Below, in pieces: positions 1 to 8,865 of a stretch of DNA of 10,807 nucleotides. Location: NCBI GenBank assembly GCA_016704895.1, contig JADIZG010000077.1, positions 1 to 10,807 on the forward strand, written 5' to 3'. The notes below the pieces were generated by a model that was not told the origin of the DNA, did no database searches, and worked only from the letters and a program-made list of their open reading frames with translations. The stretch is from Betaproteobacteria bacterium. GTDB lineage: Bacteria; Pseudomonadota; Gammaproteobacteria; Burkholderiales; Casimicrobiaceae. The position numbers were made by a program, and so were the translations under genes. Position 1 is the stretch's first letter. Each line of letters opens with the position of its first letter.

Positions 1-2505
<2,505 letters not shown>

Positions 2506-2510
2506 GGAAT

Positions 2511-2516
2511 CCCCTC
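2511..2516 (-). promoter_or_regulatory. Ribosome binding site of clpB
   Basis: Minus-strand GAGGGG sits 5 nt before the ATG at 2505. It decides the start in favour of 2505 (MRFDKL...), the usual ClpB N-terminus, over an in-frame ATG at 2538 that would add eleven non-conserved residues and lies within the inferred 5' leader. Confidence 0.75.
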
Positions 2517-2519
2517 GAA

Positions 2520-2533
2520 GGCGCCCCGGCGCC
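2520..2533 (-). other. Potential hairpin in the clpB mRNA leader
   Basis: The segment reads GGCGCC-two bases-GGCGCC and can fold on the minus-strand transcript as a 5-bp G/C stem (GGCGC/GCGCC) with a 4-nt loop. It lies between the predicted transcription start (about 2541) and the ribosome site at 2511-2516. Such a short GC stem could arise by chance at this base composition. A role in translation control or mRNA stability is only a possibility. Confidence 0.35.
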
Positions 2534-2547
2534 TGCATTTGTCAGGG

Positions 2548-2575
2548 AGATGGGGCAATCCCGTGCCGTTTCAAG
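2548..2575 (-). promoter_or_regulatory. Sigma-32 (RpoH) heat-shock promoter of clpB
   Basis: On the minus strand the -35 element CTTGAAA (2569-2575) and the -10 element CCCCATCT (2548-2555) are separated by exactly 13 bp. Both match the established RpoH consensus (CTTGAAA and CCCCATNT, spacer about 13-15) at every specified position. Transcription would begin near 2541 and leave a leader of about 36 nt before the ATG at 2505. This is the expected control for a heat-shock disaggregase and independently confirms the clpB start. Confidence 0.93.
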
Positions 2576-2625
2576 GGAGATCCCCGCGTCCCCGGGGGGC
2601 CGGTGAGCGGCGTCCGCCGCCCCGG

Positions 2626-2635
2626 TTGCTAGAAT
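2626..2635 (+). promoter_or_regulatory. Extended -10 promoter for the DUF2970 gene
   Basis: TTGCTAGAAT contains TAGAAT (5 of 6 matches to TATAAT) preceded by TGC, the extended -10 signature that can act without a good -35 box. No convincing -35 hexamer is seen 17 bp upstream. The predicted start near 2642 leaves about 20 nt before the ATG at 2663. The element lies back to back with the clpB heat-shock promoter, whose -35 box is about 50 bp away. Confidence 0.55.
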
Positions 2636-2662
2636 CGGCGCTTTCGCGCGCCCTCCGGACCG

Positions 2663-2914
2663 ATGCCCGATCCCTCGCCCCCCTCCCCGCCGCCGGACGA
2701 ACCGGCTCAGAACGCCCAGGCCTCGCTCCTCGAGGTCGTCGGCGCCGTGTTCTGGAGCTTCTTCGGGGTCCGCCGGGGCAATGCGATGCGCCGCGACGCC
2801 GTCGCGATCCGTCCTCACCAGGTGATCATCGTCGGCATCGTGCTCGCGGCGATCTTCGTCGCGACGCTGCTCATCCTGGTGCGGGTGATCATCAGCGCAG
2901 CCGGCGCCGACGGC
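2663..2914 (+). CDS. DUF2970 small membrane protein (3' end unresolved)
   Basis: The first 80 residues match the DUF2970 family: a short proline-rich N-terminus (1-15), then LLEVVGAVFWSFFGVRRGNA (about 22-41), an R-D-A-V...PHQ link, and one strong transmembrane helix from about 53 to 77. The family is small (typically 60-90 residues), largely betaproteobacterial and of unknown function, so no role is proposed. The start is the ATG at 2663, 27 nt after an extended -10 element; the ribosome site is weak. No in-frame stop follows where the family should end. The frame stays open to 3982 over the antisense glycosyltransferase, which is not credible coding. A lost or gained base near 2890-2920 probably hid the stop, so the end given here marks the last family-like sequence and is not a stop codon. 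Confidence 0.8.
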
Positions 2915-5105
2915 CCGTCAGCCCGACGGCCGGGATGCCGACCCGTGCCGCGCCTGGCAGCCGCGCGCGAAACGCGAGGAGCCGGACGAGCCACAGGTGC
3001 CGCCAGGCCGCGATCGACCCGACGCGCCAGCGCTGCGCGCCTCCCGCAGGTCCCCCTCGAGAGTCCCGGAGCGAGACTCGCAGCCCGCGACGCCCACCGG
3101 CCTCGCCCGCTCGCGCGCCGCCACGCATGCGCCCAGCCTGCGCATCGCGAGCGCACGCTCCTCCAGCGTGACCTCGTGATCGTGCCACGCGATCGCGCGC
3201 GGAACGAAGTGCGCCGTCACGCCGGCCGCGACCATTCGACGCCCGAACTCCCAGTCGTCGAACAGATCGTGCCGGAACGTCTCGTCGAAGCGGCCGACCG
3301 CGTCGAAGACCGTGCGCGACATCGACGCGTTGCCGACGCAGAAGTCCCCGCTCCACGCGCCCGCCAGCGGAAACGACACGCCCAAGATCTGCCCGCTGTC
3401 CTCGAGCCAGCGGACGAACGGAACGTCGCGCAGGGCTTCGGCGAAGTAGCCGGGCCCACCCCCACCGCCGGCCGGCCGATCAGCGCGTGGAACGCCCGGT
3501 GCGCGGCCACGAGGCCGCGACTCGGCCGGAAGTCGTCGGCGACGAAGACCAGGAGGTCGCCGCGGCTCGCGCACGCCCGCGTTGTTCGACGCCGCCCGCC
3601 GGGGGCGACCGACTCGACCAGCCGGACCGGCGTCGACGGATGCCGCCACCTGTGCGCCGCGAACTCCGAGCGCAGCGACGGGCGGCACCCGTCGTGCACG
3701 ACGATCACCTCGTGGTCGCCCGCGCCCGCCTGGCGGCCCAGCCGTCCACACGGCCGCGAAATCGTGGTCGTGCGGATTGAGCGCGACGATCACGCTGCGC
3801 CAGGCCGGGTGAGCGCCAGCTCCGCCCTCCCCAGCAGCTCGTCCGCGAGCGCTCGACGACGCCGGGCGGGAGCAGGGACGCCCGACCGCCCTCGATCGCG
3901 CGCAGCCAGAACACGCGTCCCCAGACCGACGGCAACGGCGCGAACGGATTCGGCGTGGCCGGCGCGGCAGGCGCCGCGGTAGAACGCGCGCAGCAGCTCG
4001 TCCGCCTCCGCGTCGGCGCTCCGCCGGCGTAGCGATCGTGTTGGCGCCGTGGGTCCGATATGGTAGAGCGGCTCGGGCACGAACACCGGCTCGTCGACCA
4101 TGCTGCGCGCAGGCAGAAGTCCCAGTCGTGAACGTACCGAAGGTCGCGAAAGCCGCCGACCCGATCGAAGAGGGCCCGCGAGAAGAACAGGGCGCCGGTC
4201 GAGATCGCCGGATTGCCCGCGACGAACGCCAGCCCCACCGAATCGCCGAACGATGCGGTCCTGGCAGCCACGCACGGCCTCCACGCGCCCCGCCCGGCGA
4301 AGATGCCGTCCGGCGTCGATGCACTCGACCGCGAGCAGCCCCAGCCTGCGCCGCCCGGCCACGCAGCGCAGCATCGTCTCGAGACGCGGGCGCGAAACGG
4401 TCGTCCGAGTTGAGGATCGCGATCCAGTCGCCCCGGACACCGGACCGCCTCGTTGATGGTGGCGGCCGCACCCCGGCGCTCGCGCGCCACGAGCCGGACG
4501 CGCCCCGCCGAGCGCGCGGCGACCGCGGCGATGCGCGGCCGACCCGTCCGTCGATCCGTCGTCGACCGACGATCTCGCCGGCCGCGCGCGTCTGTCGAGG
4601 GCGGACGCGAGCGCCGCCTCGACGAGCCGCATGACCGTGGCTGGGCACCACGACGCTCACCCGCCCGCAGGGCGACGCGGCGGCCGCGGCGACGGCCTGG
4701 CGCCCGAGCGACCGGAGCCACAGCGCCTGGACTCGCCAGGCGCGACGCGGGCAGATGCGACCACGACGTACGCGAGGTTGCGGAACACCGGCCGGGAAGC
4801 GGCCGCGAACCGTCGCACGGCCTCGCGCACGCAGGCGAGCGCGGACGATGGTCACCGATCGCGATGGGTCGCGCCCAGCATGTGCAGCGCGTCCGGCAAC
4901 GCGGGCGATTGCCAGCACGCGCGTAGAGCGCGAGCGCGTCGTCGGCGACCCGCCTGCTGGCCTCGAGCGCCCCGCGCATCGCCGCATCGAGCGTCCCCGG
5001 GCGGCCGCGCCGAAGCGCCCGCAAGCAGGCCTTGTGGCGCCGCCCGCTGCCGCAGGGGCAAGGCTCATTGCGGCCGGGCGGCGCGCGCGTCCTCGGGTCG
5101 TCCAT
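2892..5105 (-). CDS. SEC-C / TPR-like / tandem GT2 glycosyltransferase (heavily frameshifted in this sequence)
   Basis: The start ATG at 5105 has AAGGGGGG 4 nt upstream, inside the kynU stop region. The N-terminus holds a SEC-C zinc motif, EPCPCGSGRRHKAC (about 5065-5030); the usual fourth ligand (C or H) reads as Leu here. A TPR-like stretch follows (ALALYAR, then LPDALHMLG, about 4940-4850). The first GT2 domain shows VSVVVPSHGH (about 4660), DDGSTDGS (about 4565-4538), LNSDDRF (4394-4414, the DxD-like metal site) and HDWDFCLRA (about 4104-4130). A second GT2-like domain starts with AWRSVIVALN (3777-3806), then VVHDG, FVADDF (3529-3546), DFCVGNASMS, FDETF and DDWEFGRRM (about 3234-3259). 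The frame changes more than ten times, but the motifs keep the correct order and spacing, so one gene of about 720-735 codons is inferred. The C-terminus ends at TGA 2892 (frame with WRHLWLVRLL, preferred) or TGA 2918. Likely a cytoplasmic or membrane-associated sugar transferase for a surface glycan or protein; donor and acceptor are unknown. Whether the two GT2 halves are one protein is uncertain. Confidence 0.75.
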
Positions 5106-5109
5106 CTCG

Positions 5110-5117
5110 CCCCCCTT
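5110..5117 (-). promoter_or_regulatory. Ribosome binding site of the glycosyltransferase
   Basis: Minus-strand AAGGGGGG lies 4 nt before the ATG at 5105 and overlaps the last base of the upstream kynU stop codon (5117-5119). It supports starting the protein ahead of the SEC-C motif rather than at the out-of-frame ATG at 5068. It also supports translation coupled to kynU. Confidence 0.65.
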
Positions 5118-6400
5118 CAGGCGCGTGCCGCCTTCACGATGGAAGCGACGTCGCGCGCGGCGCGCTCGACGTCGCCCGAGGAGGTCAGCACGTCGGGGCA
5201 CAGCCGCAGGAACGGCCCGCGGGCGTCGGCGACGATCCCCCGCGCCGCGAGCGTGTCGGCGACCCATGCGGCGTACCCGTCGGGGGCCTCGAGGAACGGC
5301 ACGACGACGAACGCCCCGCGCGCCGGCGTGCCGCCGACGGCGACCACGCCGTGATCGGACAGCCGGCCGACGAGCGACGCCTGCTTCGCGAGCGAATCCT
5401 CGCGCAGCCGCCCGACGCCGAGCGCGAGCGCGAAGCGCTGGCCCGCGCGCGCCTGGTAGGCCGCGAGCACCGGCGGCGTCGACTCGAGCCACGCGTCCCC
5501 GCCGCGCGCGAACTCGGGAGGCTCGGGCCGGCGGTAGTCGAAGCGGCGGGCCTTCGCGAACCAGCCGGTGTCGACGGTGCGCAGCCCCTCGTCCAGCCAG
5601 CGCGGCGCGACGTAGAGGAAGCACGCGCCGGGACCGCCGCGCAGGTACTTGTAGCAGCCGCCCACCGCGAAGTCGATGCCCGCGGCCGCGACGTCGAGCG
5701 GCAGCACGCCCAGCGAGTGGTAGACGTCGACCAGGACCCTCGCGCCGCATGCGTGCGCCCGGGCGACGATGTCGGGCAGCGCGACGATGCGCTCGCCGGT
5801 CTGGAACATCACGTCCGACACGACGACGAGGTCGGTGCCGGGCACGATCGCGGCGAGGATGTCCGCGGCGTCGAAGCGCGGCAGCGCGCGCGCGTCGCTC
5901 GCGCCGGCGACGGGCGGCCGGGGCTCGACCAGCGCGAGCGTGAGCCGCCCGCGCCGCGCCCACTCGCGCAGGATCAGGTCGAGCGAGTCGAACTCGCCGC
6001 GCGTCGACACGACGCGCGGGGGACGGTCGTACGAGCCCAGCACCGCGCGCAGCCCCTGCCCCGCGCTCGTCTTCGGCACGACGGTGTCCTCGCGCGCGGC
6101 GCCCAGCAATGCCGCCAGGCGTGCGCGGTGCGCCCTCTCCTCCGCCTCCCACGCTTCCCACGCGTCGCCCAACGCCGCATACCAGGCGTCGAGCCCCTCG
6201 CGGACGTCGTCCCCGGTCGCGTCGAGCGGCCTGCCCAGCGAGTGGTTGGCGAGATAGGCGCGACCGGCGAGCGCCGCGCAGTGGCGCGAGAACAACGGCC
6301 CGACGTGCTGCCGGACGCGCTCGTCGGTCCACGGGCCGGCGCACAGGCCCGCCGCGGCGGCCGCGTACGCGTCGTGGCCGGCGGTGCGCGCGTCGCTCAC
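5117..6400 (-). CDS. kynU: Kynureninase-like class V PLP-dependent enzyme
   Basis: An uninterrupted 427-residue protein of the fold-type I, aminotransferase class V superfamily, close to the usual kynureninase length of about 400-420. Kynureninase cleaves kynurenine (or 3-hydroxykynurenine) to anthranilate (or 3-hydroxyanthranilate) plus alanine. GGCYKYLRGGPGAC (247-260) contains the PLP-binding lysine K251 next to Y250. D225 and H228 in LVDVYHSLG lie at the spacing of the D/H pair that precedes the Y-K pair in Pseudomonas kynureninase (D201, H204, Y226, K227). TSAGQ (111-115) would hold the PLP phosphate. The N-terminal element usually written DGNSLG reads ANHSLG (51-56), a variant that may mark a subgroup. 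The start is GTG at 6400, 4 nt after the tdo stop; no other in-frame ATG occurs before residue 198. Adjacency to tdo is the strongest argument for kynurenine as substrate. A different class V lyase or aminotransferase cannot be excluded from sequence alone. Confidence 0.85.
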   Translation of the reverse strand: MSDARTAGHDAYAAAAAGLCAGPWTDERVRQHVGPLFSRHCAALAGRAYLANHSLGRPLDATGDDVREGLDAWYAALGDAWEAWEAEERAHRARLAALLGAAREDTVVPKTSAGQGLRAVLGSYDRPPRVVSTRGEFDSLDLILREWARRGRLTLALVEPRPPVAGASDARALPRFDAADILAAIVPGTDLVVVSDVMFQTGERIVALPDIVARAHACGARVLVDVYHSLGVLPLDVAAAGIDFAVGGCYKYLRGGPGACFLYVAPRWLDEGLRTVDTGWFAKARRFDYRRPEPPEFARGGDAWLESTPPVLAAYQARAGQRFALALGVGRLREDSLAKQASLVGRLSDHGVVAVGGTPARGAFVVVPFLEAPDGYAAWVADTLAARGIVADARGPFLRLCPDVLTSSGDVERAARDVASIVKAARA

Positions 6401-6404
6401 GGCG

Positions 6405-7259
6405 CTACGTCCCGATCTCGCCGCGCACGTCGATCAGCTCGGGGAAGAACGCGATGTCGAGCGCGCGCCGGAGAAACGCGACGCCCGACGACCCCCCGGT
6501 GCCGGGCTTGTGGCCGATGATCCGCTCGACGGTCTTCAGGTGCCGGAAGCGCCACAGCTGGAACGATTCCTCGATGTCGACGAGCTTCTCGCACATGTCG
6601 TACGCATCCCACCAGTGGCGCGGGTCCGCGTAGATCGCGCGGAACACCGGCACGAGCCCCGGATGGCGCTGGTAGGGCTGCGACCAGTCGCGCTCGACCC
6701 GGTCGGGCGGCACCGGCAGCCCGCGCCGCGCGAGGTGGCGCAGGAATTCGTCGTAGAGCGAAGGCGCACGGAGCAGCGCCTCGAGCTCGTCGTGCGCCGG
6801 CGGATCGTGCCGGAACACGTCGAGCATCTCCGCCTGCTTGTTGCCGAGGAGGAACTCGAGCGCGCGGTACTGGTGCGACTGGAACCCGGACGAGGTCCCC
6901 AGCGCCGGGCGGATCGCCGCGTACTCGGACGGCGTCAGCGTCTCGAGCACCGCCCACTGCTCGAAGAGCTGGCGCTGCACGAGCTTGACGCGCGCGAGGA
7001 TCTTGAAGCATTCGGAGAGCCGGTCCGCGCGCACGCGGAGAATCGCGGCGCGGATCTCGTGGATGGCGAGCTTCATCCACAGCTCGGAGACCTGGTGCTG
7101 GACGATGAACAGCAGCTCGTCGTGCAGCGGCGCGCCGTCCGGCCCGCGCGACCGGGGCTCCTGCGCGTCGAGCAGCCGGTCGAGCCTCAGGTAGCCGCCG
7201 TAGCTCATCCGGTCCCGGAGGTCGGTGTGGATGCCGGGTTCGAGCGTGCGCTGGGCCAT
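6405..7259 (-). CDS. kynA: Tryptophan 2,3-dioxygenase
   Basis: This haem enzyme opens the tryptophan indole ring with O2 to give N-formylkynurenine, the first and committed step of the kynurenine pathway, in the cytoplasm as a homotetramer. The 284-residue protein is unbroken and about the family length (280-300 in bacteria). F51 and H55 in LFIVQHQVSEL, haem ligand H240 in RFRHLKTVERIIG and T254 in KPGTGGSSG fall at the same numbers as the known active-site residues of the Xanthomonas campestris enzyme. SSGFQSHQYR (123-132) is the substrate-carboxylate loop. The ATG at 7259 begins MAQRTLEPGIHTDL; no strong Shine-Dalgarno is visible. It is first in an operon with the kynureninase-like gene (4-nt gap), and its -10 box TATACT lies at 7289-7294. 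A formamidase (kynB) is not found nearby. Identity is very secure. Confidence 0.97.
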   Translation of the reverse strand: MAQRTLEPGIHTDLRDRMSYGGYLRLDRLLDAQEPRSRGPDGAPLHDELLFIVQHQVSELWMKLAIHEIRAAILRVRADRLSECFKILARVKLVQRQLFEQWAVLETLTPSEYAAIRPALGTSSGFQSHQYRALEFLLGNKQAEMLDVFRHDPPAHDELEALLRAPSLYDEFLRHLARRGLPVPPDRVERDWSQPYQRHPGLVPVFRAIYADPRHWWDAYDMCEKLVDIEESFQLWRFRHLKTVERIIGHKPGTGGSSGVAFLRRALDIAFFPELIDVRGEIGT

Positions 7260-7288
7260 CGTCGTCGCGCCGGGAATAGGGGCGACGC

Positions 7289-7294
7289 AGTATA
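7289..7294 (-). promoter_or_regulatory. -10 element for the tdo operon
   Basis: Minus-strand TATACT matches TATAAT at 5 of 6 positions and is a rare A/T island in this gap. It would start transcription near 7282, about 23 nt before the tdo ATG. The hexamer 17 bp upstream reads CACGAG, far from TTGACA, so activator dependence is plausible. Confidence 0.5.
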
Positions 7295-7331
7295 GCCCCC
7301 GCGCCGCGCGGCTCGTGTTGCCCGGGCGGCG

Positions 7332-7356
7332 GTTCGTCGCGGCGGACGCGACGAAC
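7332..7356. promoter_or_regulatory. Perfect 10-bp inverted repeat, candidate operator
   Basis: GTTCGTCGCG (7332-7341) and CGCGACGAAC (7347-7356) are exact reverse complements with a 5-bp spacer. The repeat sits in the 124-bp divergent gap between tdo and the hydrolase lipoprotein gene, about 38 bp upstream of the tdo -10 box and across the -35 position of the putative hydrolase promoter. Dimeric regulators bind such sites, and KynR (Lrp/AsnC family) is a known regulator of kynurenine genes in Pseudomonas, but nothing here identifies the binding protein. It could instead fold as an RNA hairpin; it lacks the U-run of an intrinsic terminator. Confidence 0.5.
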
Positions 7357-7366
7357 GGCAGCGGTT

Positions 7367-7375
7367 TGATAGCAT
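7367..7375 (+). promoter_or_regulatory. Weak extended -10 candidate for the hydrolase-ABC operon
   Basis: TGATAGCAT contains TG-A-TAGCAT, a 4-of-6 hexamer with an extended -10 TG. Transcription from it would begin almost at the ATG (7384), giving a leaderless or near-leaderless message, which would fit the lack of a clear ribosome site. The match is modest. Confidence 0.3.
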
Positions 7376-7383
7376 CGGGCCGG

Positions 7384-8865
7384 ATGCCTACCACGCTGCG
7401 CCTGCCGGCCGTCCTCGCCCTCGTGTTCGCCGCGCTCGCCGGCTGCGGCCCGGGCGGCGACGCGCAGCGCTCGCTCGCGCTCGACGACTGCCGGCTCCCG
7501 CGGCTCGCGACGGCCGCGCGCTGCGGCACCGTCACGGTGCCGGAGGATCGCGACAAGACGGGCGGCCGCACGATCGGCATCCACGTCGCGATCCTGCCGG
7601 CGAACACGCTGTCGCCGCGTCCCGATCCCCTGCTCATCCTGGCCGGAGGGCCGGGCCAGGCCGCGAGCGGGCTCGCGACGTTCGCCGCGCGCCTGAACGA
7701 GATCCGGCGCACCCGCGACATCGTGCTCGTCGACCAGCGCGGCACGGGCCGCTCGTCGCCGCTCGTCTGCGAGGCGTACTCGGAGGCCGGCCTGAAGGCG
7801 GCCATGCTCGAGACCGACCCGATGCCGCGCGCGAAGGCGTGTGCGGAGGAGCTCGCGAAGGCGGGCGTCGACGCGAGCCGCTACACGACCGCAGCCTTCG
7901 TCGCCGACCTCGAAGCCGTGCGCACGGCGCTCGGCGCGCCGCGCTGGAATCTCTGGGGCGGCAGCTACGGCACGCGCGTCGCGCTCGACTACCTGCGCCG
8001 CCATCCCGACCGCGTCCGCACCGTCACGCTCGACGGCGTCGCGCCGCCCGACATGATCGTGAGCCTCGACGTCTGGACGACGCGCGAGCGCGCGCTCGAC
8101 GCGCTGTTCGAGCGCTGCAAGGCTTCCCCCGCGTGCGCGACGACGATGCCGGATCCGGGCGCGACGCTCGACGCGATCGGACGGGAGCTCGGACCCGGCG
8201 GACGCGAGATCGCGTTCGTCGACCCGGCGACCGGCGAAGCGCGCCGGATGCCCGGCTCGATCGACGGCGTGATCGGCCTGCTGCAGCCGCTCCTGTACAG
8301 CCCCGACACCGCGGCGATGATCCCGGCGCTCCTCGGGCGAGCCCGCGACGGCGACCTCGCGCCGCTGGTGGCGACCGCGAACGCGTTCACCGGCGAGCTC
8401 GTCAACCAGATGAACATCCCGCTCCACTATTCGGTCACCTGCGCCGAGGACGTGCCGCGTGCCGACGCCGCGTTGCGCGAGCGCGCGCTCGCCGGCAAGC
8501 GCAGCGCCCGCCTCGCCCGGCTGGCGCTCGCGATCTGCGACGTCTGGCCGCGCGGCGGCGCGCCTGCCGACGCCTTCACGCCGGTGACGAGCGACGTCCC
8601 GGCGCTGATCCTGTCCGGCGGCCTCGACCCGGTGACGCCGCCGGCCAACGGCGACACGGTCGCGAGGACGCTCGCGAACCACCGGCACGTCGTCGCGCCC
8701 GGCTACGGCCACATCGTTTCGCCGCACGCGTGCGCGCCGCGCCTGCTCGCTGCCTTCGTCGCGGACGCAGGCTTCGACAAACTGCCCGGCGACTGCGTGC
8801 GGCAGCTCGAAGCCTCGACGCCGCCCGCGCTGTGGATAGGCCTGCTCGGGCCGGGGGCGCCGTGA
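7384..8865 (+). CDS. TAP-type alpha/beta-hydrolase lipoprotein (tripeptidyl-aminopeptidase-like)
   Basis: An unbroken 493-residue protein with a lipoprotein signal peptide: a hydrophobic stretch at about 8-20 and lipobox LAGC with C21 as the acylated cysteine. It therefore acts in the envelope. The alpha/beta-hydrolase core carries LAGGPGQ (86-92, oxyanion-hole loop, a variant of HGGPG), LVDQRGTGRS (115-124), nucleophile S194 in GGSYGT, acid D415 in SGGLDPVTPP and H443 in GYGHIVSP. The C-terminal part after about 400 matches the TAP-like domain of Streptomyces-type tripeptidyl aminopeptidases and related proline iminopeptidases. Activity on the N-termini of small peptides, or on an ester or amide of a small molecule, is expected; the actual substrate is unknown. 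The start is the ATG at 7384, which places the signal peptide properly. The TGA overlaps the GTG of the ABC ATPase gene, so the proteins are very likely made together. Confidence 0.88.
   Translation: MPTTLRLPAVLALVFAALAGCGPGGDAQRSLALDDCRLPRLATAARCGTVTVPEDRDKTGGRTIGIHVAILPANTLSPRPDPLLILAGGPGQAASGLATFAARLNEIRRTRDIVLVDQRGTGRSSPLVCEAYSEAGLKAAMLETDPMPRAKACAEELAKAGVDASRYTTAAFVADLEAVRTALGAPRWNLWGGSYGTRVALDYLRRHPDRVRTVTLDGVAPPDMIVSLDVWTTRERALDALFERCKASPACATTMPDPGATLDAIGRELGPGGREIAFVDPATGEARRMPGSIDGVIGLLQPLLYSPDTAAMIPALLGRARDGDLAPLVATANAFTGELVNQMNIPLHYSVTCAEDVPRADAALRERALAGKRSARLARLALAICDVWPRGGAPADAFTPVTSDVPALILSGGLDPVTPPANGDTVARTLANHRHVVAPGYGHIVSPHACAPRLLAAFVADAGFDKLPGDCVRQLEASTPPALWIGLLGPGAP

Noticed and set aside
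2905..2933. Possible terminator between the convergent genes (repeated CGACGGCC units)
   Set aside because: The two CGACGGCC copies are direct, not inverted, repeats. The small inverted element GACGG-C-CCGTC has no room for a loop and no T-run follows.
2915..3982. Extension of the DUF2970 frame to 439 residues
   Set aside because: After about residue 84 the translation is Arg/Ala/Pro-rich, antisense to conserved GT2 motifs, and far beyond the DUF2970 family length.
3705..6344. Open frame of 879 codons on the minus strand spanning kynU and the glycosyltransferase
   Set aside because: Arg/Ala/Pro-rich shadow of the GC-rich kynU reading over most of its length. It coincides with real coding only where indels shift the glycosyltransferase into this frame.
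6397..8727. Open frame of 776 codons on the minus strand, antisense to the hydrolase and in another frame of tdo
   Set aside because: Composition is Arg/Ala-rich with no recognisable motif, while both overlapped genes have complete, motif-bearing frames. Long antisense frames are expected at this GC content.
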